Notes under the pieces: model-generated
Database searches by the model: none
What the model saw: the letters and a program-made list of their open reading frames with translations, nothing else
Told to the model about the DNA's origin: nothing
In this document: positions 42,580-52,829 of the stretch, piece after piece
Position numbering within the stretch: the stretch's first letter is position 1
Layout of the letters: every line of letters starts with the position of its first letter
Made by a program: the position numbers and the translations under genes
Source: Strigamia acuminata
Taxonomy: Eukaryota; Arthropoda; Chilopoda; Geophilomorpha; Linotaeniidae
Direction: 5' to 3'
DNA: 64,000 nucleotides
NCBI GenBank assembly: GCA_949358305.1
Contig: OX442320.1
Coordinates: forward strand, 684,501-748,500

Positions 42580-42985
42580 GCAAAATTCGTACTCGACTCG
42601 AAAACGAGTCGAATACGATTTCGCGTTGAAGAAGGGCAAAATTCGTACTCGACTCGAAAACGAGTCGAATACGATTTCGCGTTGAAGAAGGGCAAAATTC
42701 GCATTCGACTCGAAAACGAGTCGAATACGATTTCGCGTTGAAGAAGGGCAAAATTCGCATTCGACTCGAAAACGAGTCGAATACGATTTCGCGTTGAAGA
42801 AGGGCAAAATTCGCATTCGACTCGAAAACGAGTCGAATACGATTTCGCGTTGAAGAAGGGCAAAATTCGCATTCGACTCGAAAACGAGTCGAATACGATT
42901 TCGCGTTGAAGAAAAGCAAAATTCGCATTCGACTCGAAAACGAGTCGAATACGATTTCGCGTTGAAGAAGGGCAAAACTCGTATT
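42580..42985. repeat. 56-bp palindromic tandem repeat in the right foldback arm
   Basis: About seven units of 56 bp, each with the dyad CGACTCGAAAACGAGTCG and a spacer GCGTTGAAGAAGGGC. The left arm (34740-34860) has only about two to three such units, so the array expanded or shrank in one arm after the inverted repeat formed. Because 56 is not a multiple of three, the unit reads in all frames and produces long spurious ORFs. Confidence 0.9.
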
Positions 42986-44365
42986 CGATTCGAAAGCGAA
43001 TCGAATACAATTTTGCGTTGAAAAAGGACAAAAATCGTATTCGATTCGCTTTCGAATCGAATACGAGTTTTGTCCTTTTTCAACGCTTGGGAAAAGGACT
43101 CGAATGCGCCTCCACGTTGCAATGCGCATTTGTGTAAACGATGATGGAATCCCCTGCTTAAATACTGGCTATCGCGTCACGTAACAGCAACGTGCCACGT
43201 CACGTAATTGCAACGTGCCGCGCTATGCCACACAATGTGCCGCCGCGATAGGCCATTGAACCCGAATGTGTGTGATGCGAAACGCGCGAGTACGCGCGCG
43301 GAGAACGCGCGGCAATGCTAGCAACAGGAGCGCAACTGCCCAAGAAATTGCTCAACAATAAAAGGCACGTGGAAGCACGTGCCTGAAACAATAGGCACTT
43401 CAAATAAAGTTATTGTTAAAAAACGGGCTTGAAAACCAACAATTACACAATAATTAAAGGGCAAGAAATGAACTTTGCTGCAATGCAAAGTTCTTAAAAT
43501 ACAGAGAAATGAAAGTTACACTTGTATAAAGAATTGACAATGTTTGAAACCAATAAAAACTACAAAAACACACTTGTAAAAAACCCAAAACAACCCCCAG
43601 AATGAATTATTTGACTCAAATTAACCCTAAAACAGTCTTGGAGGTCGTGCAGACGACAGAGTCGGATCGGAAGGTTGCTAAAACCTGACGCCAAAACTAG
43701 CAATGGGACAGCTAGTTAGAAAACAGCTTTTTCATCAATCATGAACGCTGAAAACCTCACCCAGGGGTAGAAAATGATGGAGAGAACGTTTTCGCCATCT
43801 AAAACGGTCTAAAACGGGTCTAAAATGCCTAAACCGGCGCCTGGAACGTGGCGCAGTTGTTGGGTCAAATATTGTCAAAAATCAGTGGAAATTTGTCAAA
43901 TACTGGCAAAAATCTGCTGAAATTTGTCAAAAATTGCCAAATTTTGGCGCAAGTTACGTGAGGTTTGCGCGCATCCAACTATGACGAAAAATCCATGCGT
44001 GTGCACGCGCGATTTACTGGCGCGTTGGAAGCGTTAAAATAAATTTTTCCAATATCTAACACAATTTGCACCGAATTATGGCAATTTTTGACAAATTTAC
44101 ATGGATTTTTGCCAGTATTTGACAAATTTCCACGGATTTTTGACAATATTTGACAAATTCCAGACAAATTTCAGACAAATTTCAATTAATTTTAGAAATT
44201 TTATGAGAAATTTCAGCAAATGTTTGAGGATTGAGGAAATCTTCTGAAATTTGTCAAATATAGGCAAAAATCTTCTGAAATTTGTCAAATACAGGCAAAA
44301 ATCTTCTGAAATTTGTCAAAAATTGCCCAAATTCCGTGCAAGTTTTGCAAGTTTTGCGCGCATCA

Positions 44366-45520
44366 AATCGTATGCGCGCCTATACTATTGCACGAGCGCA
44401 TTGACGCGTGATGAACACCGACCACGTTTACGAAGTGAATTCGAGCTACAAAAGTATCGAGTCTCCATTCTATGATGGAAAAAAAAAATTAGGTGTAAAC
44501 AAACAAAATAAAAACTTTAATATACAAGAAACGTACAATTCCACTCAACTTTGTTTCAAATTTTATTTATTGGATCATTGAAAATAAACAGTAGTGTTGT
44601 GCACTGTACGCTTAAGTGTATACCGGCGATGCGTTGTTTTGTGGTGGGGATTTGCCTCGATAATTGATCTTTTCTCTTTGTTTGCAATATTTTTTTGGCC
44701 TTTTTTGTTGATTTTTCGGTTTGAAATTGTTTTTTTCCGGTGTAATTTAAGTGGTGGAAGGTTGTTGGCGTGTGTTGAGGGTAATTTTGGCGGTTTTTGG
44801 GTCGGGATTAGTGTTTTCTGCGATTTTTTATCGGTATTTGGGGTTTGATGCAGCGGATAGCGCATGCGAATCGCCGTCGACCGTAGCATTAGCAAGTGCG
44901 CGCGCAAGTTAAATGTGTACAGGACTGTGAGAAAATAAAACGTGTGTGGAAGAGTAAATGTTCTTTGGTGATCGCCATGAGTTCGTACTTTGTCGTGGGC
45001 GCGAAATGTGTGTGATATATATGCTACTATGCGTGATGTAGCGCCGTCAGCGTTTCAGCACGCGATGTAGCGCCCTGAGCGCGTCCAAATGCGTACAGGT
45101 GTTCGACAGATGTGCCAGGGCTTCACGTGCATACACGAAACATAAACATGAAGAAAACAGAAAAAACCGTTGTGTGTGATGTTTATAAAGACACATTACA
45201 CAAAGAATACTACTCTTCATACAAAAAGCAATAAACTTTATACATATTGCAATAAACTTACAAAATGGTAAAAATAAAATACTGGAAAACATGGCCTTGA
45301 ATAATAGTGGAAAACATGGCGTACTGCCTTGAATACCCCCTTGAATACGTCGCACCGCATCATCTCGCCTCACTTCCCGTCTTGGAAATAAATAAACGCC
45401 CCGGCGTTTATTCGAGGCAATGTCCAACTTGGGCTTTCATTCGCGCCTCACATCCCGCCTTGGTAATAAATAAACGCCCCGGCGTTTATTCGAGGCACAT
45501 CACCCACACCTCCCCGGCGT
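44366..45520. other. Right outer part of the TTAA element, before ncLTR-1
   Basis: No gene recognised. 44570-44850 is T/G-rich. 45030-45085 holds two copies of GATGTAGCGCC. 45385-45500 holds two units containing the imperfect dyad AAACGCCCCGGCGTTT, a third of which lies inverted near 52160. A 110-codon Lys/Pro-rich frame on the minus strand (44575-44907) resembles nothing I know and is probably chance in skewed sequence. Confidence 0.5.
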
Positions 45521-46258
45521 TGTTTCCGGCAGCCCTGGACCGTGGCAGTCTGCAAGAAACGAGGAAGAAAAGATGAAGAATAACTTCTCTCACCTGATCT
45601 TGTAGTGAATTGCCGTGATTGAATTCACTCTTGAAACTTATGGAAAATAAACGAAATTGCTGCCCTGAACAGGCGCAGCAATGAGCACACATTGAATCCA
45701 AGACTGATGTGCTAAAGCACATGAAAACTGAATTTATTCTAAAGTTAATATCTATCAAAAGTACACAGAAAAAAGAGGAGAAAAAAAACTACATAACTTA
45801 ACCCTAGCAAGCAAGTGTTGTTGTGCAACGCACAACAATTAGATCACCGATCGTAGCAACGGTTTACAACAATTGCACAGAGAATTCAGCCCTCTAGTGC
45901 CAACTTGTAAAGTATAACAACTAATAAAAGCATAGAAATGAGCAAGAATGCATACAGAAAATACAGTAAACCGTTAAACACGCATTTCAAAGTAAAAACA
46001 AACTTAAAACTAACAGCAGGCGACACTTTAGGTGAATCCTAGCAGAAAAGGCTCTAAAGTGCCGATCAAGAAGTACAAAATTAAGCGGAATTAATGTACA
46101 AATACCACTCCCACGTCACAAACTTCACGAATCTCACTTCACATTCAGACAAAACTTAGGCTGCGCTATTAACTAAACACAAACTTAAATAATTGATCAA
46201 TTCAAGCAAATCCGCTATTGCGATAGCAAAAATCCATGTTGCGCGTCTGCTCGCAACA
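45521..46258 (-). repeat. ncLTR-1 3' LTR (left copy, 738 bp)
   Basis: Starts TGTTTCCGGC and ends GCTCGCAACA on the plus strand. It matches 50631-51368. Confidence 0.93.
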
Positions 46259-49200
46259 GCGTTGCCGGCCAAAGAAGAAGGGAAGGCAAGGCAAAAAATC
46301 GTTGAAAGAATTCCCCATCAAAACCAAAAGCACGGGAATAAAAAGTACCGACGCCAAGCTCGACTTTGTGAAAGTCGCGAAGGCAAAACCATAGACACTA
46401 AAAGAAACTTAGAACACGAGAGAAGAAAGAGAAGGGTCATGCCATGATGACCTAGTCCAGACACCAAGGGGCTACGGCGTCGCCAATAAACACGTGGCGC
46501 ACACGCAGAAAACTTTTAGAAAATCCGACTGAACGGGTTTTCTAACCAAAACGACGTGAGAAAATTGCGGGAGCTTGTCCGAAAACTCAGTCTGTCAACC
46601 CGTAGACAGACGCTTAAACTAAATGGAAACTAAAAACAGGAAAACGAGAATCCTCGTCAAAGAGGAAGGGGTGCTGATCCAAAACAATCGTCCAACCAAA
46701 CACCGAGGTTAGAAGTCTCAGAACCAAGAACTAAACGTCGTCGAAAAAGGAAAACTGTCACAAAAGCTCTTGATCGAGCATGGCCTCGCAAGGAACCTGA
46801 CATACATGAAGACTAGAAGAAACTTGGAACGCAAAAAAGAACAAACTTGAGACACGGCAGGCTTCACCGCCTCGTTGTCCTCGAGCCAGCGCTCAAGTGG
46901 CAACGTACCACGGAAACCTCCGTCCGCACGAAAACACGAGCTGCGAACTCAAACTTATTAAACTATTAAAGACGATCCTTTTCTAGAAAACAAGAAAAAT
47001 GCAAAATAAGGGAATGAATGCGTTGACCCAGACCTATCGTCTGACCAACCACCCAGCATTCGTACGAAGAACTAGAAAATGCCGTCAAGACCTAGGCACC
47101 ACTCTTTCGCAAAGAGTGACCAACTAACAACTTACCCAAAGCCATGACCACCTAGCTAACATGATCACACCAGAAGGAGGAAAAAGAGAACAAGAAGGCA
47201 TGAAGCTCAGGCAATGCGAACCATTCGCAGCAACTGCCACGCAAAGGCGTTGACCGCACCCTGACTCGACATGAACCCACGAAACCGCTAAGAGCCGAGA
47301 ATAAAGAAAAAAGGAAAGACTTAGTCAGATGACTGTGCAAGCCAACTGCGACCTCTTGTCTACAGTGACAAGGAAACACGCGCACGCTGACCCATCGACC
47401 ACAACTTTCTCTAACTAATATGAGAAAAACGGTTCAATTATCTAAAAAAACGAGCACGTTCTGTGCAAATAAATAAATACCGGCATAAACGTCAATATTA
47501 TCACTAAAGCTATTGGCCAAGTATGGCCTCACAAAGGATACTAACAACTGGAACTGTGAAAACCAGCAAAGATCCCAAAACACTAAACTTTCTGCTTTTT
47601 TTTCCGAAGAGGGAATAAGTCCGTACCCAAATAATCAATCCATTTCCTCCCCACGAGAAAAGAAATGAAAGAGACTTGCTTCTTTTTGAAGATCAACAGG
47701 TGTCAAACGATACTGAAAAACGTTGGAAGCAGTGCAACTGCAACCAAATGAAACGAAGCTACCCTTCCTGCACGAAAACTAATCACGTCGTTGAAAAGAA
47801 ATTAAAACCGGTGGCTTTCTTTCAACCGAGCTGCGCTTTACGAATGCGCCTTGAACAAGGAGGTACCCGATGGACTGCACGTCCGCACTCGGGCCACCGT
47901 GTAGCCTGTTGTGAGCAGACTACCACGAAGACTGAAACTTCTTTAACCGAGGGGGAAATAGAAACTAGATCTAGTTAAAACCCCATGCTCCAATAAGGAG
48001 GCTACCGTATGAACGCTTGGCCCACCCCGAGTCGGAACCAATATGATTGAACCGAGAAACGAGAGAAGAGGGAGGGTTGCTTGACGTCCCTGATTACGAG
48101 GGGCGTCACACATAGACATGAGCACAAGGACTTGCCAGTTGCCAACCGCATTCCTGGAACCGGTAAGCAACTGCAAGTCGACAATTGACTCGCTCACATA
48201 CCCATTGACCACATCGTCGATCAGCAAGCCGACTTCCGGAAATCGCCACTCTACTGAAAGCACGTGTTGTCCAATGACTAAAACGTGTTGCCGAGTGCCG
48301 GCGCCAAGAAGGCCGCACACACACGCCCTTCGACCCATCCTAGAGTGGGCTCCCTGCCTAGTGCATGTCTGCCTCACTGCAGAGCTAGGGATGAAAGACT
48401 AACAACAACTACTCAGTCGCGGGAAGCAAACGTAGAAATAGGGGCCGCCAAGAGGCGCAGGGACTATGTCTCGGACACGACATCTGACAGAGTATGGCAG
48501 TGCAAACCTGCCCTCTGAAACACATCGAATGGCAGTCCTTGCTGTGCACAGCAAGAACGACCATCCAAAACAAGTACCTATACCCTAACGCCACGCTAGC
48601 TAGCCACAACCCAAAAATAGCAAGCAAGCTATTTCCTAAACGAATAAGCTAAAATGTCCAAATTCTAAGGTTGCCCCAAAGAACTAGAATAACTAAACTC
48701 CCTTTTTTAAACGATAAAAGGCGAGACTAATCACTAATGAAGACTCATGAAACGCTACGGACGTTTCCACGAAGAGAAAGCGAAAATGCAGAACGTACAT
48801 CACCAGCGGTAGACACTGGGTGCAGCGGTCAACAACAGAAACTGGACTTGCCCAGTGGGCGGTGCGGATCGGCTGCTCTAAACTTCCAGCACCGACAGAA
48901 GTCACACGCCTTTCTAAACTCAAACCCACTTGCAGACAAGTCGTATAACAATCTAACCGAACAGAAATTGACGGACAGATAAGAACCGACTGACCTCGCG
49001 GGCCAGCGCTCGCTCAGCTAGACATGAGCAGCAAAAGAACGAATCTCGTTCTATAAACAAGAAACGTTCTACAAACACACGAATACAAACGGGTGTGCCC
49101 TCTCCCGAAGCGGAGAGATGACCGACACCAGAGCTCACGAGGAAACTCGTGCGGCACACAAAAAACATTGGACACAAAACGTAAAGACCAGAGGTCGTCC

Positions 49201-50612
49201 ACATTCCAAACACAAGAGCAGGCTCACATGACGAGAAGAAGCTAGATCACTCAAGGACCCTCCTGACCGCCGCTCTGATAGGCGGGAAGGACGAGAAGAG
49301 GGAACTGGTTGGCTCACAATAGCTAGTAATTTAACTTTAGCGTAGGGCAGAAAGCTAAAAGCGGGAGTTAATCGACCCCGAGCTGACCACTAACTGGCCA
49401 ACACCACTAAAAATCTGCAAATGTGACAACGCTCCTGTCATTAAGCCTAAAAATTTCTTAAAAGGACTACACGAAAAAGGAAAAAACCCCGGGAGATCAA
49501 AGAACTCAAGTCCAAAGAGCTAATAACGTGATAAATTGGCAAACTCGTTTAAAAAGGGAAACTTGGAAACAAGTAGCTCTGCTTCTCACATATTAAACCA
49601 AAAACTCTTACCAAAAACGTGAGTGAACAAAGAATAAAGCTATTAACCAGCACAGGCATAAATGCGATCAGAAAATTGGACTCCCTTATTAAATCCAGAC
49701 ACAGAAAGCCAATAAATACGTACAAATCATTCTTTGGCACTTAAACAAGGAACTGAGGACAATAGCAACATAACCGTAAGCGAGGAGGGCAAAAGCTGAG
49801 GTAGGGAACTTAAAGGGCCCTTGCGGACAGCCTGTCAAGATAAACTGTCGCCTCAAGGCGCGAACATGCTAAGAAAAACCAGGGAAAGCCGCGTAACTTC
49901 TTACGCACGAGCTCAAATCGACACTTAAATATTTTAGAAAGCTAACGCCCTTTAAAACCCAAACATTCACAATTTCCCCCAAAAACCTTAAATCTAACAT
50001 TTGATAAAGAAAATAATCGACTAAAAAAACGAAATCTTCATTGCCGACTCTTGTACATTGCGTTGTGTTTAACTGGACTACGGGCGGCGTAACTGTCGCT
50101 TGAATATCCGAAGCTTGCAAGTTGCGCTGCAGCTTGGCGGATCCATCTGGACATGTGGCGCGCCAACACCTGACTGACGACAAGACGAGACCAATCTTGA
50201 CTCGGCGGCAAAACTGTTCGACCGATGGGCGCATTGGGCAGTCCTATCATGTTGCACAAGTGGTGCTGCCTCCTACTTCTTGATGAAAGATCGTCGATCG
50301 ATTCCGGAGTGACCACTGGAAACGGCAGACTCGATGATCGCCAACTTGACTGACTGTGCCCAGGTACGAATTGCATGGACGGCGTCGGCGACCCACAGAC
50401 TCGCACACAACTCACTGGATGCTCCCGAGACAAATATCGCCATCCTGTTGGGCGATTCTCGTCCCGTGTGATGACCACACACGCTACCCCGGCTCTCGAC
50501 GTGGTGGACGGCACAAAACTCAGGCAGACTTCAGGCCGCCTGCTCAGACAAATGGCGGCGATGGCGGCCATTTTTCTATACACACGTGTGAGGAATTTCG
50601 TTCGAAAATCCT
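46259..50612 (-). other. ncLTR-1 interior, no gene recognised
   Basis: About 4.35 kb of moderately GC-rich sequence between LTR and primer site. It is closely repeated in ncLTR-2 (60891-64000). The longest conserved frame, 144 codons on the minus strand (47943-48377), differs between the two copies mainly at amino-acid-changing positions (about six replacements to one silent change over the compared stretch), so it is not under protein-level constraint. A 177-codon frame next to the primer site (50038-50571, minus) ends 5 codons after the ATG of the conserved motif and has no known domain. Confidence 0.7.
50055..50070 (-). promoter_or_regulatory. Conserved leader motif, copy in ncLTR-1
   Basis: AAACACAACGCAATGT on the minus strand, about 560 nt after the 5' LTR. 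Identical to the motifs in TK-1 and TK-2, although this element makes no Gag. Confidence 0.6.
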
Positions 50613-50627
50613 GAGTCAACGGTACCA
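50613..50627 (-). promoter_or_regulatory. ncLTR-1 primer-binding site
   Basis: TGGTACCGTTGACTC on the minus strand, three bases inside the 5' LTR. It resembles the TK-1 and TK-2 sites, with one extra T. Confidence 0.65.
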
Positions 50628-50630
50628 AAA

Positions 50631-51368
50631 TGTTTCCGGCAGCCCTGGACCGTGGCAGTCTGCAAGAAACGAGGAAGAAAAGATGAAGAATAACTTCTCT
50701 CACCTGATCTTGTAGTGAATTGCCGTGATTGAATTCACTCTTGAAACTTATGGAAAATAAACGAAATTGCTGCCCTGAACAGGCGCAGCAATGAGCACAC
50801 ATTGAATCCAAGACTGATGTGCTAAAGCACATGAAAACTGAATTTATTCTAAAGTTAATATCTATCAAAAGTACACAGAAAAAAGAGGAGAAAAAAAACT
50901 ACATAACTTAACCCTAGCAAGCAAGTGTTGTTGTGCAACGCACAACAATTAGATCACCGATCGTAGCAACGGTTTACAACAATTGCACAGAGAATTCAGC
51001 CCTCTAGTGCCAACTTGTAAAGTATAACAACTAATAAAAGCATAGAAATGAGCAAGAATGCATACAGAAAATACAGTAAACCGTTAAACACGCATTTCAA
51101 AGTAAAAACAAACTTAAAACTAACAGCAGGCGACACTTTAGGTGAATCCTAGCAGAAAAGGCTCTAAAGTGCCGATCAAGAAGTACAAAATTAAGCGGAA
51201 TTAATGTACAAATACCACTCCCACGTCACAAACTTCACGAATCTCACTTCACATTCAGACAAAACTTAGGCTGCGCTATTAACTAAACACAAACTTAAAT
51301 AATTGATCAATTCAAGCAAATCCGCTATTGCGATAGCAAAAATCCATGTTGCGCGTCTGCTCGCAACA
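50631..51368 (-). repeat. ncLTR-1 5' LTR (right copy, 738 bp)
   Basis: Partner of 45521-46258, followed by the GCGT duplication. Confidence 0.93.
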
Positions 51369-51372
51369 GCGT

Positions 51373-52829
51373 TCAAACGAGTAGCTGCGCGTATTTGACC
51401 CCGGTTTTTATTCTTTCAAATTGTCGTGTGTTTTCAAAGTTCTTAATTTGTTCAAAAACAAACAAAATGGCTATTTGTTGATTTTTAATTGATTTTATCG
51501 ATTTCTGTTCGTTTTTTGCTCTTTTTTAATCGATTTTTCTGTATTTTTGATCAATTTTTGCCAATTGTAATCGTTATTTGTCATTCTGAATTGATTATTG
51601 TCAGGTTTCAGTCGATTTTTGTCGATTTCTGATCAATGTTTATACATTTCTTATCATTTTGTGTAGATTTCTGTTGAATTTTAATCATATTTCTTCGTTT
51701 TTATTCAATTTTTGTCCCATGCTCCGCGATCAGTTCGAATAATTGACACCATACTGTGCTTTTACTCATATTCAAGATGGCGTCGCAAACTCAAGGTCGA
51801 ATTCCGCTGAATTCATTTATTGCGACTGTTTGCGCTCCATACATGCGAAAAGGATTATGGGAAAAATCCTCAATGCAGGTCATTTTGGTGTCAAATGAGC
51901 GAGGAAGGCTGGAGATAAGGAAAATTGGTGAAATTTCAAAAAAAAAGCTAAACAATCAAAATTTACATGAAGCTCAATTTTTCTAACTGGAAATGCATGT
52001 ATCGTCAATTTCGGGATATTTTAGGGGTGAAATTGACTGGGAAGGGACCCCCACATTCCCCATGCGTCAACGCGCGCGTTGACAAAATTCAAATCCAGGT
52101 TTTCACACAGCCCCACGTTATTTTCGGGTTCCAATTTCCGTATTGCCGTATTGCCTCAAATAAACGCCGGGGCGTTTATTAATTTTTATTAATTTTCCAG
52201 ACCGGAAATGAGGCGAGGTGATGCGGTACGATGCAAAATTGCGAGATGTAGTTTGCTTTATTTGTTAAAACAAATTAGGCGTCACTAATTCACCTGTATT
52301 AGGGTTTCAATGTGTGAAATTTCAAAATTTATCGGTTCCGTCAAAACGCCATTGAAAAGTTACATTTTTATAACGTTTCAATGATGAAAACGGCCATTTT
52401 TGATGAAAAACAGCCATTTTTTATAGAAAAAACGACGAAGAAAGCCATTTTCACTATGAAAAATGGCTGAAAATGACCATTTTGACGAAAAACGGCCATT
52501 TTTACTACGAAAAATGGCTAAAAATGCCACTTGAGTGAGTGCAAGTACATTTGGTGATGTACTATCGCGAGCGCGCGCGTTTTTGTGCAGTACAATGTGC
52601 TGATTAAACCAACAGCATTATAGAGTGATTACATTGTTCATTTGTGTTTTTAAGTTACAAAATGGTACAAAATCATAAAATAAACTTGTAAAGTGCAATT
52701 TCTGCGGATTGATCAAAATCCGCAAAATCCGCCGCAAAATTGCGAACAGGGGATCAGCATATAGGCAGCCGTAATGTTAAAAATGGGGTCCCTTTCGCAC
52801 TCCGCAAAATCCGCATGCGCGCCATAAGG
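51373..52829. other. Right end of the TTAA element
   Basis: No gene recognised. 51420-51720 is T-rich with many variants of GATTTTTGTCGATTT. 51775-51986 holds a 70-codon frame starting MASQTQGRIPL that I cannot assign. 52150-52230 is an inverted copy of the 45345-45420 segment with the AAACGCC dyad. 52380-52530 has repeats of AAAACGGCCATTTTT. The last 150 bp carry several GCGGATT/AATCCGC motifs and end CCATAAGG. Confidence 0.55.

Larger units (their letters stand above)
33424..44365. repeat. Foldback: long inverted repeat with about 1.7-2.0 kb arms, split by Copia-2
   Basis: Left arm 33424-35152 is the reverse complement of the right arm, 35230-35319 plus 42348-44365. Only a 77-bp loop (35153-35229) separates them. 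Matching landmarks: AAACTTGCAAAACTTGCAC at the outer ends, GCGCCACGTTCCAGGCGCC near 33893 against 43840, and CGAACGAAGTTTG beside the loop. The outer arm carries AT-rich units with TTTGACAAATTT; the inner arm is made of CGTATTCGAATCG-type palindromes. A TATTTAAG box (34582, and mirrored near 43157) points inward in both arms. No protein gene; frames in the arms are repeat-derived. A transcript through the centre would fold into a hairpin more than 1 kb long. Confidence 0.85.
45521..51368 (-). mobile_element. ncLTR-1: BEL-like LTR element without coding capacity
   Basis: 5848 bp with two 738-bp LTRs that look identical, TG...CA ends and a 4-bp duplication GCGT (45517-45520 and 51369-51372). 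On the minus strand it has a primer site TGGTACCGTTGACTC, the 16-nt leader motif and a GGCCGGCAACGC block against the 3' LTR, all shared with TK-1 and TK-2, which places it in the same BEL-like group. The 4.4-kb interior has no Gag, protease, RT or kinase motif. This is the architecture of a large retrotransposon derivative moved in trans. A second copy, ncLTR-2, starts at 60130. Confidence 0.88.
31963..52829. mobile_element. Large TTAA-flanked element without recognised transposase
   Basis: The satellite is interrupted between TTAA at 31959-31962 and TTAA at 52830-52833. Joining the flanks restores the satellite sequence GTGTTTAAACC exactly. The insert starts CCTTTTCGCGG and ends CCATAAGG, so its termini are CCTT and AAGG. 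Sub-terminal GCGGATT and AAATCCGC motifs occur near both ends. TTAA duplication with CC-starting termini is typical of the piggyBac superfamily. Without Copia-2 and ncLTR-1 it is about 8.0 kb. I find no transposase gene, so it would be non-autonomous. Alternatively the two ends belong to different events, but the clean empty site argues for one. Confidence 0.7.

Noticed and set aside
44575-44907. 110-codon Lys/Pro/Thr-rich minus-strand ORF
   Set aside because: It lies in strongly T/G-skewed sequence that opens frames by chance; nothing recognisable.
47943-48377. 144-codon minus-strand ORF conserved in ncLTR-1 and ncLTR-2
   Set aside because: Changes between the two copies are mostly amino-acid changing with hardly any silent ones, as expected for non-coding DNA; no domain recognised.
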